The notes below the pieces were generated by a model that worked only from the letters and a program-made list of their open reading frames with translations, searched no databases and was not told the DNA's origin. This document shows positions 17,800-27,248 of a stretch of 64,000 bases of DNA, one piece after another (position 1 is the first letter of the stretch; every line of letters starts with the position of its first letter). The stretch is from Microcoleus sp. FACHB-672 (GTDB lineage Bacteria > Cyanobacteriota > Cyanobacteriia > Cyanobacteriales > Oscillatoriaceae): NCBI RefSeq assembly GCF_014695725.1, contig NZ_JACJOU010000012.1, positions 289,097 through 353,096 of the forward strand, given 5' to 3'. The position numbers and the translations under genes were made by a program.

Positions 17800-18465
17800 A
17801 TGAAAGCTGAAACGAAGCCGGCAGTGTTTGAACTGAAGCAGCTAATTGTCCCTCCCGGCAATAGAGTGGAATTTAAAAACATTTCTTGGGAGATGTTTGA
17901 AAACATCCTCTCCTCTCTGGGAGAAGGTTACGCCGCTCGGCTTGCCTATGATAATGGAACCTTAGAAATTAGGATGCCCCTACCAAAACATGAAAGAGCG
18001 AAAGGAATAATCGGTGACTTTATTAAAGTTTTGCTTGAAGAATTGAGCATAGATTGCGAAAATTTTTGTTCAACTACCCTCAAACGTCAAGATATGCAGA
18101 GTGGTGTAGAGCCAGACGATAGTTTCTACATTCAAAATGAATCCGCTGTGCGAGGTAAGATGACGTTAGATTTAAATGAAGATCCCCCGCCCGATTTAGC
18201 AATTGCAGTAGACAACACCAGCAAAACCGGCTTTAACATCTACCAGGCTTTGGGTGTCCCTGAGCTTTGGATCTACGATGGGCAATTACTGCAAATCTAT
18301 CTGTTACAAAACGGAAAATATATTGAATCCAATATTAGCCCAAATTTTCCAGAATTTTCGATGACAGAGGTAATTCCTCAGTATCTTGAGATGAGCAAAG
18401 CCGCTGGCAGAAGTGCGGCAATTAGAGCGTTTAGAGCTTGGGTAAGGGAGCAATTAAAGCAATGA
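17800..18465 (+). CDS. Uma2 family protein with altered catalytic position
   Basis: A 221-residue Uma2/DUF820 protein. The family's usual features are present: EPDDSFYI at 104-111, PPPDLAI at 129-135 and the IYQALGVPELWIYDG block from 147. The conserved motif normally reads PDLxIEVD. Here the glutamate position is A136 (PDLAIAVD; codon GCA, one base from GAA), so the predicted PD-(D/E)xK active site lacks its acidic residue. The frame is otherwise intact and of full length. It starts 36 bp after dxr on the same strand. Either the protein is inactive or it has a non-catalytic role. Confidence 0.83.
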   Translation: MKAETKPAVFELKQLIVPPGNRVEFKNISWEMFENILSSLGEGYAARLAYDNGTLEIRMPLPKHERAKGIIGDFIKVLLEELSIDCENFCSTTLKRQDMQSGVEPDDSFYIQNESAVRGKMTLDLNEDPPPDLAIAVDNTSKTGFNIYQALGVPELWIYDGQLLQIYLLQNGKYIESNISPNFPEFSMTEVIPQYLEMSKAAGRSAAIRAFRAWVREQLKQ

Positions 18466-18987
18466 TTCTGCTCAAAAATTAAAGATAGAATACAAATGGA
18501 TATTTCAATCAGTTGTCAAATCTGGGTTCAAAGAAATTAGTTTCAAATTTTTAAGGAAAAATCCAGGCATCAAAAGACAATTTCCCCTAAAAATATGCTT
18601 AAAATTAGCAGAAACGAGCAACTCATTTAAAAAACTAGAGCGAGTAATAAGTCGGCTTGCTTTTAAATTTAGGCCAAGCGAAAAAAGACAGTTAACCAAG
18701 CTAACCAGTTGCCGCCACAAGGAACGATGCCGGCGACTAAGGTGTTATTAAGAAGCAAGCTAAAGCAGCAAGCTTGAAAGCTCTTACAATCTGACTTTGC
18801 TCAAACTCGCCGGCTTAGTAGAGCAAGACAGCCGGCGTCGGCAAATAGCAATCACAAGGTGTATCCCAATGCCTACAAAAATGATTACTTCCCTCACTTC
18901 CCGTAGAATCCATCCTTTCTACTGAAGCCCTCTTAAAGTGCCCAACCCAGTTTTTACAGTTGTCTCAATAGGGATGCTACCACGCTT
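18466..18987. other. Gene-free stretch
   Basis: 522 bp without a supportable gene. A long open plus-strand frame runs to about 18750 with no start codon, and a 71-codon minus-strand frame overlaps it; neither resembles a known family. The segment 18780-18850 is rich in GCCGGC words. Confidence 0.5.
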
Positions 18988-19209
18988 ATGTCACTCAACC
19001 TGATCACTCTACTCGCGGCCTTAATTGTGTCTTGGCTAGTCTTCACCGCGTTAATCAACTTGCTAAAAACCACCCTTAAAACGGCAGTTTCAATTGCAGC
19101 TGTTGTTCTTGTCTTGCAACTGGCTTTCGGCATTGGCCCTCAACAGCTTTGGCAGCAGCTGATCGAACTCCCCCAAACGGTTCTACAGCAAGTAATCGGC
19201 CAGAACTGA
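18988..19209 (+). CDS. Small conserved-type membrane protein
   Basis: A 73-residue protein with two hydrophobic segments (residues about 4-24 and 32-50), the first ending in a polar Thr/Asn patch, then an amphipathic, Gln-rich tail (PQQLWQQLIELPQTVLQQV). It begins at an ATG with codon use like its neighbours and is followed by a hairpin 4 bp after the stop. The function is not recognised. Confidence 0.65.
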   Translation: MSLNLITLLAALIVSWLVFTALINLLKTTLKTAVSIAAVVLVLQLAFGIGPQQLWQQLIELPQTVLQQVIGQN

Positions 19210-19212
19210 GAT

Positions 19213-19235
19213 GCAGGAAACTTGCAATTTCCTGC
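19213..19235 (+). terminator. Hairpin after the small membrane protein
   Basis: GCAGGAAA (19213-19220) and TTTCCTGC (19228-19235) form an 8-bp stem with a 7-nt loop, starting 4 nt after the stop codon. A T tract is missing. Confidence 0.5.
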
Positions 19236-19470
19236 TATCAGCAACCTTAGCAAATAACCTTCCAAAGCTGTACTGAAACAAGAGGTTATTCGCAGTCAGA
19301 TGCTAGAAGATAAAAGTGTTGGATATGATAGCCAATTGGCTATGCAACTGCACTCGAAAGTCGCCCTAACAGTGAGCTGCCGGCGAGAAGTTAAATGGCT
19401 CTATCATTCACTGCCATTCTAAAATTTCACACTTAGCTCGCCTGGAAATCATAGTTATGTGTCAGTATTC

Positions 19471-20253
19471 CTAGCCCCCTAGCCCCTCTCCCCTAGACCC
19501 TTTTAGTATTCCATCTTCTACAGAAAGAACTCGGTCAGCGATATCCATGATCCGGGGATCATGCGTCACCATTAGCACGGTGCAGCCGCCTTCTTTTGCC
19601 AACTGACTCAGCAGTTCAATGACTGCGTGCCCGTTTTGCGAGTCCAGGGCAGCGGTGGGTTCATCTGCCATAATCAGTTGAGGGCTGCCGGCTAATGCCC
19701 GTGCAATCGCGACTCGCTGTTTTTGCCCACCCGACAGTTCGCGAGGCAGTAGTTTCGCTTTCTCGCCCAACCCCACCTGTTCTAGCAGTATTTGAGCTTG
19801 ATTTCTCCGAGTTCGGCCCCCAACGCCTTTCACTTTAAGCGCCACTTCCACATTCTCTGCTGCCGTTAAGGCTGGAAATAAGTTAAATCCCTGAAAAATA
19901 AAACCAATATTGTGCAATCGGAAGTGGGCTAGCTCAGCACGAGACATACTGGTAATTTCTTCTCCCAGAAGATAAACTCTGCCGGCAGTGGGTGTCAGCA
20001 ACCCAGCTAAAATTGACAGCAAAGTTGTCTTACCCGAACCAGAGGGACCCATCAACAGTTGAACATCGCCCCGCTGGATATCTAAGTTAATTCCTTTGAG
20101 GGCTTTAAACTGCTGCCGTCCAGATTGGAAGACCATCTCTACTCTCTTGGCAACGATGGCTTCTGTTTTGGTATTGACGGAGCCTAAAGTAACTGCTGGC
20201 ACCTGAGTTTTTATGTTAGTCGATTTAGTAAGGTGAATTTGAGAAACAGTCAT
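19471..20253 (-). CDS. ABC transporter ATP-binding protein (DevA-like)
   Basis: A 260-residue ATPase of the LolD/MacB/DevA group. It shows Walker A GPSGSGKTT (about 69-77), Q-loop FIFQGFNLFP (about 118), signature LSGGQKQRVAIARAL (about 168-182), Walker B LIMADEP and the H-loop VTHDPR. The permease gene lies upstream on the same strand with a 193-bp gap. DevA drives export, for example of heterocyst glycolipids, together with DevC and the HlyD-like DevB; no devB-like gene is present here. Residues 1-35 form a short N-terminal extension. Confidence 0.92.
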   Translation of the reverse strand: MTVSQIHLTKSTNIKTQVPAVTLGSVNTKTEAIVAKRVEMVFQSGRQQFKALKGINLDIQRGDVQLLMGPSGSGKTTLLSILAGLLTPTAGRVYLLGEEITSMSRAELAHFRLHNIGFIFQGFNLFPALTAAENVEVALKVKGVGGRTRRNQAQILLEQVGLGEKAKLLPRELSGGQKQRVAIARALAGSPQLIMADEPTAALDSQNGHAVIELLSQLAKEGGCTVLMVTHDPRIMDIADRVLSVEDGILKGSRGEGLGG

Positions 20254-20446
20254 ATATATATTAAAGTTTTGATGAGACTGGCTCAGCTAGCAAGAGGGAA
20301 AGAGAAAAATTTAAGATGAGGTTTAGCGGTTCCTATTAACTCCAAAATCATCAGAGATAAATCCGGAGTCTAACCCCATCAAATACTGCTATTTAACAGC
20401 ATTGAGACCGCTACAACTATCAAGACGCCGGCCAGAATTTTAAGTG

Positions 20447-21796
20447 TCATGCCTTGAATACGATAGCGGGATCGACACGAGTGACTTTTTGAATCGCAAA
20501 TAGCGCTGAACTAACACACATCAACACGGTGATCCCAAATACAATGCCGGCGCTTGTCGGTGTAATTAAAATCATGATTCCCTGAGTTGCTAAAGTCCAA
20601 TTGCCCAGTCCCCAGCACACCAGCATACCGGGGACATAACCTAAAACTGCCATCCATAACGCTTGCTCCACAATAATGCCGTAAATTACGGAATCAGATG
20701 CACCCATCGCTTTGAGAGTGCCAAATTCTTTAATATGGTCGGATGCTGATGCGTAAAGGATCTGACCGACAATGACGGTGCCTACCAAGATACCGACTGC
20801 CGCCCCTAATCCTAAGATGAAGCCAATTCCAGTTCGCTGCAACCAGTAATTTCGAGTGTGCTGTGCCATTTCAGCCCGCGTATAGGCTCGTGTATTTGGC
20901 AAAGCGGCTTCGAGATCCCGTTTGAGTGTCTGCAGATCGTAGCCGGCTTTGGGTTTTACCAACACATAAGCGATCTGATCTTTAGCAACTAATTTTCTGG
21001 GTGCTGCCGGCTTTCCCTTGCCGGATGCAGCACTTTCCAACTTCTGCTTAAATTCCTTGGTGGCCGCTAATTCTTTAAGCTTTTCTGGAGGTAGACTGGC
21101 TAGCTGTTCGGCTAGTGCTGGATCGATTTGACCTGTGGCGGCTAATGCTCGGATTTGATCAGGGGTGAGATTTTCCGGTGTGGCAGTTAGGTTGACTGAG
21201 GGGGGAGTGGAATTGACATAGACGTTAGCGTTTTCCAGTGAGGTGTACATAAAAGCACTGGAGACGATTGATTGAGTGCCGGCTGTCCAACCCACCAGCC
21301 GAGCTGGAAAGGCTCCGACTTCAACCTCATCACCCACCCATTGCACGTTCAGGGATTTTAAGGTGCTTTTGTCCACCATGACGGTGTAAGGTTCTTTGAG
21401 GAAACTCAGGCTTCCCCGTTCAATTGGTTGTGGCGCAAATAATTGCCCTTCTGGGTTAAATGCGATGACTCTCACCAGAGATATCGTCCCCAAGGGATCG
21501 CGCCAGATCGAGGCTTTCACCTGAAGTGCTTCTGCTCGCTCGACACCGGCTATTTTTTGCGTTTGGGCGACTTGCTCGTAATAGAGGGGGAGGGTGAGTT
21601 CAAAGTTCACCATGTATTTTGAAGCCACCCAAATATCGGCTTTGGATTGATCGATAACCAGGGCGCTAGAGCGTGTAAATCCATTAAGGATGCCGGTTTG
21701 GATCGTTACTAAACTCACCGCAAACATAATCCCAGCTTGAGCAACGAGGAAGCGAGGAATGTCTTCAAATAAGTTTTTACGCGCAATTGAAGCCAT
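20447..21796 (-). CDS. ABC transporter permease (DevC/MacB-FtsX type) with inserted segment
   Basis: A 449-residue permease. There is one helix at about 15-35, a large periplasmic domain, and three C-terminal helices (about 325-345, 375-400, 410-435) carrying the FGTLKAMGAS coupling motif. DevC proteins are usually near 385 residues. The surplus is an Ala/Leu/Lys-rich insert at about 200-270 with the pattern LTPDQIRALAA and LPPEKLKELAA. It pairs with the downstream DevA-like ATPase. Upstream is a gene-free kilobase, so the membrane-fusion partner must be elsewhere or absent. Confidence 0.9.
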   Translation of the reverse strand: MASIARKNLFEDIPRFLVAQAGIMFAVSLVTIQTGILNGFTRSSALVIDQSKADIWVASKYMVNFELTLPLYYEQVAQTQKIAGVERAEALQVKASIWRDPLGTISLVRVIAFNPEGQLFAPQPIERGSLSFLKEPYTVMVDKSTLKSLNVQWVGDEVEVGAFPARLVGWTAGTQSIVSSAFMYTSLENANVYVNSTPPSVNLTATPENLTPDQIRALAATGQIDPALAEQLASLPPEKLKELAATKEFKQKLESAASGKGKPAAPRKLVAKDQIAYVLVKPKAGYDLQTLKRDLEAALPNTRAYTRAEMAQHTRNYWLQRTGIGFILGLGAAVGILVGTVIVGQILYASASDHIKEFGTLKAMGASDSVIYGIIVEQALWMAVLGYVPGMLVCWGLGNWTLATQGIMILITPTSAGIVFGITVLMCVSSALFAIQKVTRVDPAIVFKA

Positions 21797-22270
21797 GCTG
21801 GGTTTTGCTCTATCGATAAGGCAAGATGCGATCTGTGAGGCTGTTCCTTTTTAAGGCCAAAGCCGGCGCAGTTGTGTTTTCAGGATTAATCAATCTGCTG
21901 GCTGCCAATCGTTTTATTCTTAGTTTTTAGGTTAAGCTCAGGATTGCTTTCTAGCTTACTCTGGGTCAGGATTGTGTGACTTCCTCTATTAGAATCACCT
22001 GATTGGGTGATTTTAGATACTTGCAGTGAACGCCTCGCCGACTGCGTGTCTAAGAAAATGACGATTTTACTCAGTAAAGCAGCCTGAGCGTTACTTTGCT
22101 CTTTTTAATACATTATAACTATTTGTAAACTTTGCTAGGATATTCCCCGGTTTTCTGTAGCCGTTAAGGTTTTAGGGGCGACGGCTTATCGTTGTTTGCT
22201 AATAGCTGTACCGTCTGGGCCGACAGCATTTAATAAAACGGCCACGTTGCGGGCGATATTGAGCGCTATT

Positions 22271-22340
22271 GATTTGATAGCTCAGTTGGCCAAGGGGCGG
22301 CACCTATCATGCCGGTGTGCTTGTCTGAATCGTTTATTTT
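22271..22340 (+). pseudogene. tRNA-like relic (low confidence)
   Basis: TAGCTCAGTTGG at 22278-22289 matches the tRNA D-arm consensus. It is followed by a perfect 5-bp stem CGGCA/TGCCG with a 7-nt loop (22298-22314) at about the anticodon-arm position, and by TCTGAATC, which resembles a T-loop. The acceptor and T stems do not pair, so this is at best a degraded tRNA. Confidence 0.25.
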
Positions 22341-22349
22341 TTGTGGATT

Positions 22350-22460
22350 TTTTAACCGCAGATAAACGCAGATGCTACTCCCGTCTATCGTTAGGCATAC
22401 ACAGATAACGCAGATGTGGGCGCAGTCTATCGTTAGTAATAGGCAGATAAACGCTGTTAA
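22350..22460. repeat. Dispersed ACAGATAA-type repeat copy
   Basis: The stretch contains AACCGCAGATAAACGCAGATG, TAGGCATAC and a duplicated GTCTATCGTTAG at 22382 and about 22426, ending in GGCAGATAAACGC. The same words occur near 63050-63115 and, in part, at 9841 and 25250. It appears to be a copy of a dispersed non-coding family. Confidence 0.6.
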
Positions 22461-22839
22461 TATCACCAGTTAAATACGCTTGACTGTAAAAGTTTAAGAT
22501 TTTTTAGAGTTCTATTGGTGTTCTTTTTTTGAATAATTTTTCGCAATTCTTTATTAAAAAAATCACCGTACCTCCCAGTTAATTTTACTTCAAAAGTGAG
22601 AAAATTTTAAATTTAGTTAAATTATAGAAACAGTTATGAAATAAATTCTTGCATAAATACTTGAGGAGATTTAAGTCTTAAACAAAATTTAAACTCTACG
22701 GCATTTAGCCCTAAACCTTTGAAACTATTATGCCCTGAATATAGATTTTGCCGATGGATTCCAGTAAACTAGAGTACATCATGACGGAGTTTAGAACTTC
22801 TTAAGTCATTGTTTTTTTTTTCAGGGAGAGAATTCAACT

Positions 22840-24183
22840 ATGGCAACCACCTTTACAGGAAATTCGTTCGGGCAGTTCGGAGAGCCATCTGAGCCAAACT
22901 CTAGGGCGGAAATTTCGCTAACCAATCAAAATAGTGGTACGGATAACCGGCTGACTTGGGGAATACCGGCAAGGGACAGTTTCAACACCTACGTCCAATA
23001 TGACGGCACAAACTTTAACGCTGAACCAAATAGCCTCTTTAGCCTTGGACAACTAACTTACGCGAATGGAAGCTTTCAATCCGGCACAGGCTTTAATGGC
23101 GATTTCCCCCTCAATGTTTCTCTGGCCTTAAACTCTCCGATAACTGGCCAAACAAACTTTGACTTTTCATTTAACATCTTTAACACGCCGAACAGCACTG
23201 GCGATCCAGTTGAAGATGGGGATCGGTTGCGGTTTTCCACAGGGGGTCTGAGCCGTCAATCATTTAACTTTGACGGTAAACAATACACACTCGAATTGTT
23301 TGGGTTTTCAGCGGATGGTGGCAACCAATTCACAAGCCAATTTAACTCACCTGAAGAAACCGTTGCCACCGCCTCACTGTACGGCAGGATCTCGCCGGTT
23401 GTCACCTCTACAATTATTCAAGATTATGACCTCCTGTTTAATTTCAGGAGTGTCACAACTGTGATTGCAATTGGCTATATCAATGCCAATTTTTATGATT
23501 TGTCTGATGCCGGCGAAACCATTGAAATTTCTAATTTATTAGATGCCGGTCAATATCAAGGAGGCGTAAGGGGTTTAGCCGGCAACGACCGAGTTTTCGG
23601 CACCTTTGAAAATGATGTCGTCAATGGCGGCGGCGGTGCAGACTTTCTCGTTGGATACAATGGCGTTGACTACTTGGTGGGTGACGACGATAGCGATCAG
23701 GTTTTCGGCGGCCAAAGCAATGATATCCTCAACGGAAATATGGCCGATGACTGGGTCTCAGGGGATGAGGGTGAAGACTATGTGCGCGGTGGTAAAGGCA
23801 ATGATATGGTCACCGGCGGGCAAGGCAATGATTTCTTATTTGGCGATTTTGGCTCAGATAGCCTAACCGGCGATGAAGGTGCAGACTCTTATGTTCTCAG
23901 GCGGGATGTGGCAGTTGGGAAATTTGACATCAGTTCAGTCTCCCGCATTACTGACTTCGCGCTGGTTGAAGGGGATCGGATCGGGCTGACAGAAGGTTTG
24001 ACAGTAGCGGACTTGAGCTTTGAGGATATCGATATTGACTTAGATGGAGTCAGCGATACCACCATTAAACTAGCCGCAAGCGGTGAATTTTTGGGCGTAG
24101 CAATGAGTGTGACATCCGTCAGTCTTCAAGGTTCTTTCTTCTCAGTCACTTCAGACGATCCAGGGTTAAGCCTGCTTTCCTAA
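22840..24183 (+). CDS. Secreted RTX protein with choice-of-anchor K/THxN-like N-terminal domain
   Basis: A 447-residue protein. Residues 1-215 resemble the choice-of-anchor K/THxN domain: FTGNSFGQF start, FSLGQLTYANGS, and an FNFDGKQYTLELFGF strand. Residues about 250-365 hold RTX nonapeptide calcium-binding repeats (GGxGxDxLxG-like, e.g. GGKGNDMVTGGQGNDFLFG). The C-terminal 80 residues are the acidic, hydrophobic-patterned region usual for type I secretion signals. No N-terminal signal peptide is visible, consistent with that route. A Shine-Dalgarno-like GGGAGAG lies before the ATG. The extracellular function is not known, and no T1SS genes are adjacent. Confidence 0.85.
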   Translation: MATTFTGNSFGQFGEPSEPNSRAEISLTNQNSGTDNRLTWGIPARDSFNTYVQYDGTNFNAEPNSLFSLGQLTYANGSFQSGTGFNGDFPLNVSLALNSPITGQTNFDFSFNIFNTPNSTGDPVEDGDRLRFSTGGLSRQSFNFDGKQYTLELFGFSADGGNQFTSQFNSPEETVATASLYGRISPVVTSTIIQDYDLLFNFRSVTTVIAIGYINANFYDLSDAGETIEISNLLDAGQYQGGVRGLAGNDRVFGTFENDVVNGGGGADFLVGYNGVDYLVGDDDSDQVFGGQSNDILNGNMADDWVSGDEGEDYVRGGKGNDMVTGGQGNDFLFGDFGSDSLTGDEGADSYVLRRDVAVGKFDISSVSRITDFALVEGDRIGLTEGLTVADLSFEDIDIDLDGVSDTTIKLAASGEFLGVAMSVTSVSLQGSFFSVTSDDPGLSLLS

Positions 24184-24201
24184 AACAACCGGCTTTTGAT
24201 T

Positions 24202-24237
24202 CCACCGGCATCAACGACTTCTTGCCGATGCCGGTGG
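24202..24237 (+). terminator. Strong hairpin after the RTX gene
   Basis: CCACCGGCATC (24202-24212) pairs perfectly with GATGCCGGTGG (24227-24237), 11 bp, followed by GTTTAT. It lies 18 bp after the stop codon and is a likely intrinsic terminator. Confidence 0.7.
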
Positions 24238-24351
24238 GTTTATCGCTAAATATCCGCGTTTGTTAACTTATCCAGCCAAGGCCGGTAAAAATTTGTCAGA
24301 ATAATAGATCCTAGAGATAAGCTGCAATCATTTCTGCAATCCGGTGCAAAT

Positions 24352-25197
24352 ATGAAACTTCGCCTTGGCTGTCAATTAAACTATCAAATTGCTCAATTCA
24401 GCACCTTCGTGTTTAATATCAGAGTGGGCGACAGCGACCATCAAAAAATTTGTCAGGAAACCCTAAAGATAGAACCCCAACAAGATTTTGACGAGTTGCT
24501 TTCTCCAGTTTCTGACAATCGATACTTTCGACTCAATGCACCGGCAGGCAAGTTACAAGTCTCTTATCAAGCAACCGTTGAAGTTTCCCAATTTTACGCT
24601 AATCCTGGTGAGATTCTAGAAGTTCCACCGGCTGAGTTACCTCTAGAAGTCGTACCCTTTCTTTTTCCTAGCCGCTACTGCCAGTCAGATAAATTGATGC
24701 AACTGGCACAGAGTGAATTTGGAGAACTACTGCCGGGGTATTCCAGAGTCACAGCCATTTGCAATTGGATTTATGACAAAGTTGCCTATTTATCTGGAAG
24801 TACCGACTCCCAAACATCTGCTTATGATACAGCCACAGAACGTGCCGGTGTTTGTCGGGATTTTGCCCATTTAGGTATTGCTTTTTGTCGGGCTTTAAAC
24901 ATTCCAGCACGCTTTGTTGGAGGATACGCTTATGGCTTAAATCCACCGGATTTTCATGCTTATTTTGAAGCGTATTTAGGGGATCGCTGGTATTTGTTCG
25001 ACGCCACCCGGCTAGTGCCGCTTAACGGAACCGTCCGCATCGGTACAGGAAGAGATGCAGCCGATGTTTCTTTTGCAACAATTTTCGGTCCGGTGCAGAT
25101 GGATCAAATGCAGCTTTTTATAGAGCCGGTGCTAAACGAAAACGCTTCACCGCAAGACGTACTCGCCCCAACAACTGAGGCAATTTCGACCTCATAA
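24352..25197 (+). CDS. Transglutaminase-like cysteine protease-fold protein
   Basis: A 281-residue protein of the bacterial transglutaminase-like superfamily. The catalytic triad is visible: C168 in AGVCRDFAH, H202 in DFHAYFEAY and D217 in YLFDATR. The N-terminal 110 residues form the beta-rich region common in this group. No signal peptide is seen, so it is probably cytoplasmic. Activity (crosslinking or peptide hydrolysis) and substrate cannot be told. It is a lone gene, convergent with the glycosyltransferase. Confidence 0.87.
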   Translation: MKLRLGCQLNYQIAQFSTFVFNIRVGDSDHQKICQETLKIEPQQDFDELLSPVSDNRYFRLNAPAGKLQVSYQATVEVSQFYANPGEILEVPPAELPLEVVPFLFPSRYCQSDKLMQLAQSEFGELLPGYSRVTAICNWIYDKVAYLSGSTDSQTSAYDTATERAGVCRDFAHLGIAFCRALNIPARFVGGYAYGLNPPDFHAYFEAYLGDRWYLFDATRLVPLNGTVRIGTGRDAADVSFATIFGPVQMDQMQLFIEPVLNENASPQDVLAPTTEAISTS

Positions 25198-25281
25198 ACA
25201 ATTGCTTTGGCTAATCTCTTATCTACTAGAAGGCTTGGCCAGCAGCAGATAAATTATCTGTGTTTATCTGTGCACGCAGGC

Positions 25282-25317
25282 GGAACTTGAATGTGCTGCA
25301 CTCGTCATTCAAGTTCC
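25282..25317. terminator. Two-way hairpin between convergent genes
   Basis: GGAACTTGAATG (25282-25293) pairs with CATTCAAGTTCC (25306-25317), a perfect 12-bp stem with a 12-nt loop. It lies between two converging genes and could end both transcripts. Confidence 0.6.
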
Positions 25318-25382
25318 ACCTGTAGAATCTGTGTTTTTAATATCAAATTGTATTCAAAGAAATCTGATGAATTAGGCACTCT

Positions 25383-27053
25383 TCATCTGTCTTTTTTCGG
25401 GTGATCTCGCGTTACCAGGGTCCAATCGCCAGCGCTTCCCACCCACAACATTTCCTTTAAATCGAGCTTTTTGAGATTGTCTCGATCAAGTAGTAAATAC
25501 GGTTGAGAATCATTCTGCCAGTGTCCGCGGAGTTCTTCAAGCTCAGCAGGAATAACTTTGCGATCACTATAAAAATCGAGAGAAGGCCGGCTGTAGGGAT
25601 GAGAGGTGTAAATATCCTTACCTTTTGGGGTGTCCTCAGCAATAATTTGGGCAACCGACTTAACCGGATAATCTTCACCTAATTCCCAAACCCAGTGATT
25701 AGACGCCGTGAACAATGTGAGGGAAACATAAGTGCCCCAAAATAAAATTAAAATAAATTGTGGGTTTTGCCGGTAAGTGAGAAGAGCCACAACACTCATG
25801 GTTAAACCAAAACACCCCAAGGTGAGCTGCAAATCTCCTGCCGGCACAGGGGCAAACCAACCAAAATAAAGGCAGCCGGCCCAACCTACAATCGCCAGCA
25901 GTGCAAAAATAACCACCCATCGCCGGGAATACACTACAGATGAGTCAGGCGCAAAGGGTGATGCTTCCTGTCTTGAAAGTCGATAGTTGTCGCTACGCCG
26001 GTGCCAAATTTCAGCCAACTGAGCACCGCCGGCAAGTGCCAAGGCTGGATAAACCGGCAACACATACCAGGGAAGTTTCGTGCTCATCAACGAAATGGCC
26101 AGCAGATAAACCCCACTCCAAACCAGCACTAATTTAGCCCAGCCCATATTGCGATTTTCCCAGGCTAAGCGCAACCCCTGCGGCCAAAACAGCCCCCAGG
26201 GCCAGCTATATTTCAAAATTTCTAGGAGATAGTACCAAGGAGGGCCGGTGTTCCCCTCCACCTGGCCTGAAATCCGATTAAACGATTGGTTGATCAGATG
26301 GGCGGTGATGAATTGTTGGTCATAGTGCTGCCACTGCGCGACATACCAAGCAATTGCCGGACTCAGGCCCAACAGCAGGCCGATCCACATATACCCAGAC
26401 TTGAGCAGTCGTGGGGTATCCCAGGCGATAAAAATCGCGGCAATTGCGCCTAGTAATAACCCCAAAATGCCTTTGGTCAAACAAATCAGTCCTAACCCAA
26501 TGCCGGCACCCAATGCCCAGCGTAAATCTCGCCGCGTCCGCAGCAGACACCACACCATCAGCAAGAAAAAACACAACACCGGCCCATCTAGCATCGCCAG
26601 TCGTCCGTGGCGCACCACCGGCAACAGCGTCAGGTAACTCAGCGCCGCAAATAGCGCCGGCGTCCTGCGGGGAAAAACTTCACGACCGATCCAGTAAAGC
26701 AGGGGTACACTCATCGCACAGAGCATTGCCGGTGGCCAGCGAGTAGTCCATTCACTGACACCCCCGAATTTATAGGCAATAGCAATTAGCAAATGAACCA
26801 GGGGAGGTTTATTGAAATACGGTTGGCCGGCTAAAGTCGGGTAAAGCCAGTTCAAATCCCCGCGCCAAATATCACGGGCGACTTGAGCGACAATTCCTTC
26901 ATCCCAATCTCGCAGTGGCAACTCACCCAGGTTCATTCCATAAAGAAGAACCGCTGCTAAAAACAGCCCCAAAACCCAAAGCTGTTCAAGCCGGCGGTCA
27001 GTGCGGCGATCTCGACCGTGTGACTCATCCAAAGTAAAAATTTCCCGGTACAC
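25383..27053 (-). CDS. Glycosyltransferase family 39 (ArnT/PMT-like)
   Basis: A 556-residue membrane glycosyltransferase that would move a sugar from a polyprenyl-phosphate donor to a lipid or protein outside the membrane. It has about eleven helices. The catalytic acidic loop LPLRDWDEGIVAQVARDI (starting about residue 40) and the FNKPPLVHLL motif are typical of GT39. The C-terminal 90 residues are soluble. A longer frame starts at 27233, but the first 60 residues look untypical. GTG at 27053 has a GGAG box just upstream and gives MYREIFTLDES. The start remains uncertain. Confidence 0.85.
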   Translation of the reverse strand: MYREIFTLDESHGRDRRTDRRLEQLWVLGLFLAAVLLYGMNLGELPLRDWDEGIVAQVARDIWRGDLNWLYPTLAGQPYFNKPPLVHLLIAIAYKFGGVSEWTTRWPPAMLCAMSVPLLYWIGREVFPRRTPALFAALSYLTLLPVVRHGRLAMLDGPVLCFFLLMVWCLLRTRRDLRWALGAGIGLGLICLTKGILGLLLGAIAAIFIAWDTPRLLKSGYMWIGLLLGLSPAIAWYVAQWQHYDQQFITAHLINQSFNRISGQVEGNTGPPWYYLLEILKYSWPWGLFWPQGLRLAWENRNMGWAKLVLVWSGVYLLAISLMSTKLPWYVLPVYPALALAGGAQLAEIWHRRSDNYRLSRQEASPFAPDSSVVYSRRWVVIFALLAIVGWAGCLYFGWFAPVPAGDLQLTLGCFGLTMSVVALLTYRQNPQFILILFWGTYVSLTLFTASNHWVWELGEDYPVKSVAQIIAEDTPKGKDIYTSHPYSRPSLDFYSDRKVIPAELEELRGHWQNDSQPYLLLDRDNLKKLDLKEMLWVGSAGDWTLVTRDHPKKDR

Positions 27054-27248
27054 GCTCCTGCCCCCCAGCTTCGTGCTCCCCTCTCCTGTGTTCTCCCAAT
27101 CTTCGCTCAACAAACGGCAATTGGGTAGGAATCTGCTATACAATTTGCCGGTAGTTAAGCAGAAAACGCTAAAACGCTGGTTCAGGCATATTGTTAGTCC
27201 TGGCTCATCATTAGTTGTTTGTGATAAGCACAAATTAACCTGAAAATA

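Larger units (their letters stand above)
21797..22839. other. Gene-free kilobase with dispersed repeats and AT-rich leader
   Basis: 1043 bp with no convincing gene. A tRNA-like fragment lies at 22271-22340 and ACAGATAA-type dispersed repeats at 22350-22460. From 22490 to 22800 the DNA is strongly AT-rich with T runs and probably holds the promoter and 5' leader of the secreted protein gene that starts at 22840. I cannot place a promoter with confidence. Confidence 0.6.

Noticed and set aside
18466..18750. Start-less open plus-strand frame after the second Uma2 gene, and an antisense 71-codon frame
   Set aside because: No start codon, strongly Lys/Arg-rich translation and no recognisable pattern; probably chance in AT-rich DNA.
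19471..21796. A complete DevBCA glycolipid exporter
   Set aside because: Only the ATPase and permease are present; no membrane-fusion gene is found on either side.
22196..22466. Short frames in the gene-free kilobase
   Set aside because: They translate dispersed repeats and a tRNA-like fragment.
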